Notes under the pieces: model-generated | The model's input: the letters and a program-made list of their open reading frames with translations, nothing else | What the model was told of the DNA's origin: nothing | Databases searched by the model: none | Shown: positions 7,467-9,332 of the stretch, in pieces | How positions within the stretch are numbered: the first letter of the stretch is position 1 | Layout: each line of letters begins with the position of its first letter | Translations under genes and position numbers: made by a program | Origin: an uncultured Gemmatimonadota bacterium | GTDB lineage: Bacteria > Gemmatimonadota > Gemmatimonadetes > Gemmatimonadales > Gemmatimonadaceae | Direction of reading: 5' to 3' | Assembly: GCA_946887155.1 (NCBI GenBank) | Contig: CAMPKM010000089.1 | Coordinates: forward strand, 1 to 9,332 | DNA: 9,332 bases

Positions 7467-7479
7467 ACGTCAGTGACGT
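7467..7479. promoter_or_regulatory. 13-bp perfect palindrome, candidate operator
   Basis: ACGTCA and TGACGT flank a single central G, forming a perfect dyad. It lies 64 nt from the minus-strand start and 72 nt from the plus-strand start, where a repressor or activator could act on both genes. No regulator gene is in the window, so the binding protein is unknown. Confidence 0.4.
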
Positions 7480-7540
7480 TCTGGGTTCAACCGGCCAGGC
7501 GGAAGAACGACTCCGGCGCTAAAGTCAGTCGACCAAACGG

Positions 7541-7545
7541 AAAGG
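7541..7545 (+). promoter_or_regulatory. Ribosome binding site of the ABM-fold gene
   Basis: AAAGG lies 6 nt before ATG 7552 and supports this start. Confidence 0.6.
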
Positions 7546-7551
7546 TGTGAG

Positions 7552-7848
7552 ATGTATGGATTGATCGGTAAGATGAACGCAGTTGCCGGCAAGCGGGATG
7601 AACTGGTGCGCGCGATGCTCGGCGGCACGCGGTCGATGCCGGGGTGCCTCTCATATGTGATTGCCCTCGACCCCGATGATTCCGACGCGATCTGGATCAC
7701 GGAGGTCTGGGACAGCAAGGAAAGTCATGCCGGTTCCCTTGCCCTGCCTCAGGTAAAGGCAACGATCTCTGTCGCCCGGCCGTTAATCGCGGGCTTCAGC
7801 AACCGGGTGGAAACCATCCCCGTTGGTGGGCACGGACTGAACACGTAA
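7552..7848 (+). CDS. Antibiotic biosynthesis monooxygenase (ABM) fold protein, putative quinol monooxygenase
   Basis: The 98-aa length is normal for a single ABM (dimeric alpha/beta-barrel) domain. Features typical of the family are MPGCLSYVIALDPDD (residues 29-43), WITEVWDSKESHAGSL (48-63) with H59, and the closing helix and strand LPQVKATISVARPLIAGF (65-82). Relatives such as YgiN oxidise quinols or related aromatics without cofactor, while others degrade heme or have no known reaction; the substrate cannot be read from this sequence. There is no signal peptide, so it should be cytoplasmic. It is followed 81 bp later by a MATE transporter on the same strand. A joint role in handling a redox-active or toxic aromatic compound is an inference from that proximity only. 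Confidence 0.85.
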   Translation: MYGLIGKMNAVAGKRDELVRAMLGGTRSMPGCLSYVIALDPDDSDAIWITEVWDSKESHAGSLALPQVKATISVARPLIAGFSNRVETIPVGGHGLNT

Positions 7849-7882
7849 CGGACGGACTGAGGTACTGGGCGACGCAACACAG

Positions 7883-7916
7883 CGCCAGCGTCTTGCCCCT
7901 CCCTTTCACGCTGGCG
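7883..7916 (+). repeat. Perfect 9-bp inverted repeat (hairpin) upstream of the MATE gene
   Basis: CGCCAGCGT (7883-7891) and ACGCTGGCG (7908-7916) are exact reverse complements around a 16-nt pyrimidine-rich loop. No T-tract follows (ATTCTGC), so it is not a standard intrinsic terminator. It begins 34 nt after the ABM-gene stop and ends 13 nt before the MATE ATG. It could be an RNA hairpin that affects translation of the transporter, or a spaced operator. Confidence 0.55.
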
Positions 7917-7929
7917 ATTCTGCACGGTC

Positions 7930-9332
7930 ATGGCTTCGACACCGAGTGGGCGATTTGACCGGTCGATCGTAGACGGTCCGATCGCCCCAGCCGTCTGGAA
8001 ACTTGCCTGGCCCACGATGCTGCAGAACGCCTTTGGCGGACTGCAGGGCATCGTCGATCACATTATGGTCGGCAATTTCGTTGGGTACACCGGGAACGCG
8101 GCGATCGGGGTCTCGTGGCAGATTTTCCTGGTCGTGATGGTGTTCGTGAGCTCGCTGTTCTCCGGCATGGCCGTATTGGTGGCACGGTTCGCGGGCGCCG
8201 ACGATCCGGAGAAAGTGAACCGCACCGTCGCGCAGGCGATGATCACGGCGGCGGTGCTGTCGGTGGCGGTGCTGGCGCCGATTGGCTGGTTCGCGGCACC
8301 GTCGTTGCTGGAGCTGGTGAACGCCGAACCGGCTGTCCAGGCGGAGGCGCTGCCCTTTCTGCGCCTCATGTTCGTCGCCAGCATGGGCATGATGATGTTC
8401 TTCATGCTCGGCGGCGCCTTACGAGCAGCCGGCGACGCTCGAACGCCATTGCGGCTCGGCGTCGCGCTCACGGTGCTCAACATCGCGCTCAACCTGATCC
8501 TGATTCCGGGACTCGGGCCGTTGCCCACACTGGGAACCACGGGAGCGGCGATCGGCACCACCCTCGCCGGAACGCTCGTCAGCGGTTACGCGGTCTACAA
8601 ACTGATCTTCGGCAACTGGGTGATCTCGCTGCGGGACACGAGCTGGAGGCTGGACTGGAGTATCATCCGCGCGTTGTTCCGCTTCGGCCTTCCGACCGGT
8701 GTGCAGGGCGTGGCCATGAACATCGCCGGCGTATTGTTGCTGCGTTTCATCGGCTCGCTGCAGCAGAGCGCGGAGGCGCAGGCCGCGTACGCGGTCGGCT
8801 ACACCGAACTGTTCTCGCTCATCACGTGGACATCGGTCGGCCTGATGGGCGCGTCGGCGGCATACGCGGGACAGAACCTTGGCGCCGGCCATCCGGACCG
8901 GGCGGTCGAGGGTGTGCGTGTCGCGACGCGAATCGGACTGGCGGTGAGCATTTTCGTGGCAGCCCTGTTCCTGACGATTCCGCGCCTCCTGCTCGGCGCG
9001 TTCGGCATGTCGGAGCCGGCGGTGGTCGAGATCGGCGTACAACTGCTGACGTTCCTGAGCGTGTCGGGTCTCTTCATCTCCGTCGCGCTGGTGTACACCG
9101 GCGGGCTGCAGGGAACGGGCGACACCCGCGGTCCGCTCTACATCTCGATCATCTCGCAGATCGTCATCCCGTTAGGCATCTGCTCGGTCATCCAGGCCAT
9201 GCGTGGATTGCAGCCGGTGGACATCTGGTCGGCGATCCTCGTGGGTCACGCGACGCGTTGCCTCCTGAGCGTAGCGAGGTTCAGGCAGGGCAAGTGGCGG
9301 AATATCCGGGTCGAGATAGAACCCGCAAGAAC
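7930..9332 (+). CDS. MATE-family multidrug/Na+ (or H+) antiporter, 3' end outside window
   Basis: I translated 467 residues from ATG 7930 with no stop before the window end; family members run about 440-480 aa, so only a few residues are probably missing. The N-terminal part (DGPIAPAVWKLAWPTMLQNA) and VDHIMVGNFVG are typical of the first MATE helices. The two-lobe pseudo-symmetry shows as GGALRAAGDARTPL (about residues 161-174) and GGLQGTGDTRGPL (about 391-403), the paired signature of each six-helix half. The many hydrophobic stretches agree with 12 membrane helices. It should export cationic or hydrophobic compounds across the inner membrane, driven by Na+ or H+; the substrate is unknown. 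No Shine-Dalgarno sequence precedes ATG 7930, and a strong inverted repeat ends 13 nt upstream. No other ATG fits the family N-terminus better. The tail (RFRQGKWRNIRVEIE) is the basic cytoplasmic end common in the family. Confidence 0.92.
   Translation, partial: MASTPSGRFDRSIVDGPIAPAVWKLAWPTMLQNAFGGLQGIVDHIMVGNFVGYTGNAAIGVSWQIFLVVMVFVSSLFSGMAVLVARFAGADDPEKVNRTVAQAMITAAVLSVAVLAPIGWFAAPSLLELVNAEPAVQAEALPFLRLMFVASMGMMMFFMLGGALRAAGDARTPLRLGVALTVLNIALNLILIPGLGPLPTLGTTGAAIGTTLAGTLVSGYAVYKLIFGNWVISLRDTSWRLDWSIIRALFRFGLPTGVQGVAMNIAGVLLLRFIGSLQQSAEAQAAYAVGYTELFSLITWTSVGLMGASAAYAGQNLGAGHPDRAVEGVRVATRIGLAVSIFVAALFLTIPRLLLGAFGMSEPAVVEIGVQLLTFLSVSGLFISVALVYTGGLQGTGDTRGPLYISIISQIVIPLGICSVIQAMRGLQPVDIWSAILVGHATRCLLSVARFRQGKWRNIRVEIEPAR
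9170..9177 (+). repeat. CGTTAGGC octamer, copy 5
   Basis: This copy lies in the MATE gene as CCG-TTA-GGC (Pro-Leu-Gly in IPLGI). Confidence 0.6.

Larger units (their letters stand above)
7404..7551. promoter_or_regulatory. Divergent promoter region with a perfect palindrome
   Basis: This 148-bp region lies between the divergent starts at 7403 (-) and 7552 (+). On the minus strand GGCAGATTC (7434-7442) lies 30 nt before the ATG, as it does ahead of the other minus-strand gene. The dyad at 7467-7479 sits near the middle and could serve both genes. I cannot name a sigma-factor consensus with confidence. Confidence 0.55.

Noticed and set aside
8058..9125. Open minus-strand frames across the MATE gene
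   Set aside because: They are antisense shadows caused by high GC content. The plus strand encodes a well-conserved transporter through the whole stretch.
1..9332. Search for CRISPR arrays, tRNA or rRNA genes, transposases, integrases and toxin-antitoxin pairs
   Set aside because: I found no regularly spaced repeats, no RNA-gene signature and no protein of these families in any translated frame.

Overview
The window is GC-rich bacterial chromosome with dense coding on both strands. It most likely comes from a Gemmatimonadota (Gemmatimonas-like) bacterium. The main evidence is the Ser/Thr kinase at 4178-6823, which has the N-terminus (LARLTHALAGRYRLERELGS), the linker, and the PD40 beta-propeller tail typical of the large kinase paralogue family in that phylum. 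A second PD40 tail opens the window. The taxonomic call rests on recognising these families, not on a marker gene.

Layout: (1) 1-1160 (+), the 3' part of a PD40/TolB-like propeller protein, probably the sensor half of another kinase. (2) 1157-2686 (+), a hydantoinase/dihydropyrimidinase-family amidohydrolase whose ATG overlaps the preceding stop (ATGA). (3) 2687-2842, a convergent gap with one weak terminator-like hairpin. (4) 2843-4057 (-), an exported amidohydrolase of the Amidohydrolase_2 type. (5) 4058-4177, a divergent promoter region. (6) 4178-6823 (+), a complete receptor-like Ser/Thr kinase. (7) 6828-7403 (-), a small exported beta-barrel-like protein whose stop lies 4 bp from the kinase stop. 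(8) 7404-7551, a second divergent region holding a perfect 13-bp palindrome. (9) 7552-7848 (+), a small antibiotic-biosynthesis-monooxygenase (ABM) fold protein. (10) 7930-9332 (+), a MATE-family multidrug/Na+ antiporter, open at the window end, with a perfect 9-bp inverted repeat just upstream.

Functionally this looks like ordinary genome content: two metal-dependent amidohydrolases (one cytoplasmic, one exported), each next to a PD40 sensor protein, then an envelope protein, a small oxygenase-like protein and an efflux pump. I see no mobile element, CRISPR array, tRNA, rRNA or defence cassette, and no convincing new multi-gene system.

The least expected signals are at sequence level. The octamer CGTTAGGC occurs five times in 9.3 kb; four copies sit in the same reading frame and use the rare Leu codon TTA. 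A 9-mer, GGCAGATTC, lies 24-30 nt ahead of both minus-strand start codons. Two perfect dyads lie in the intergenic regions.
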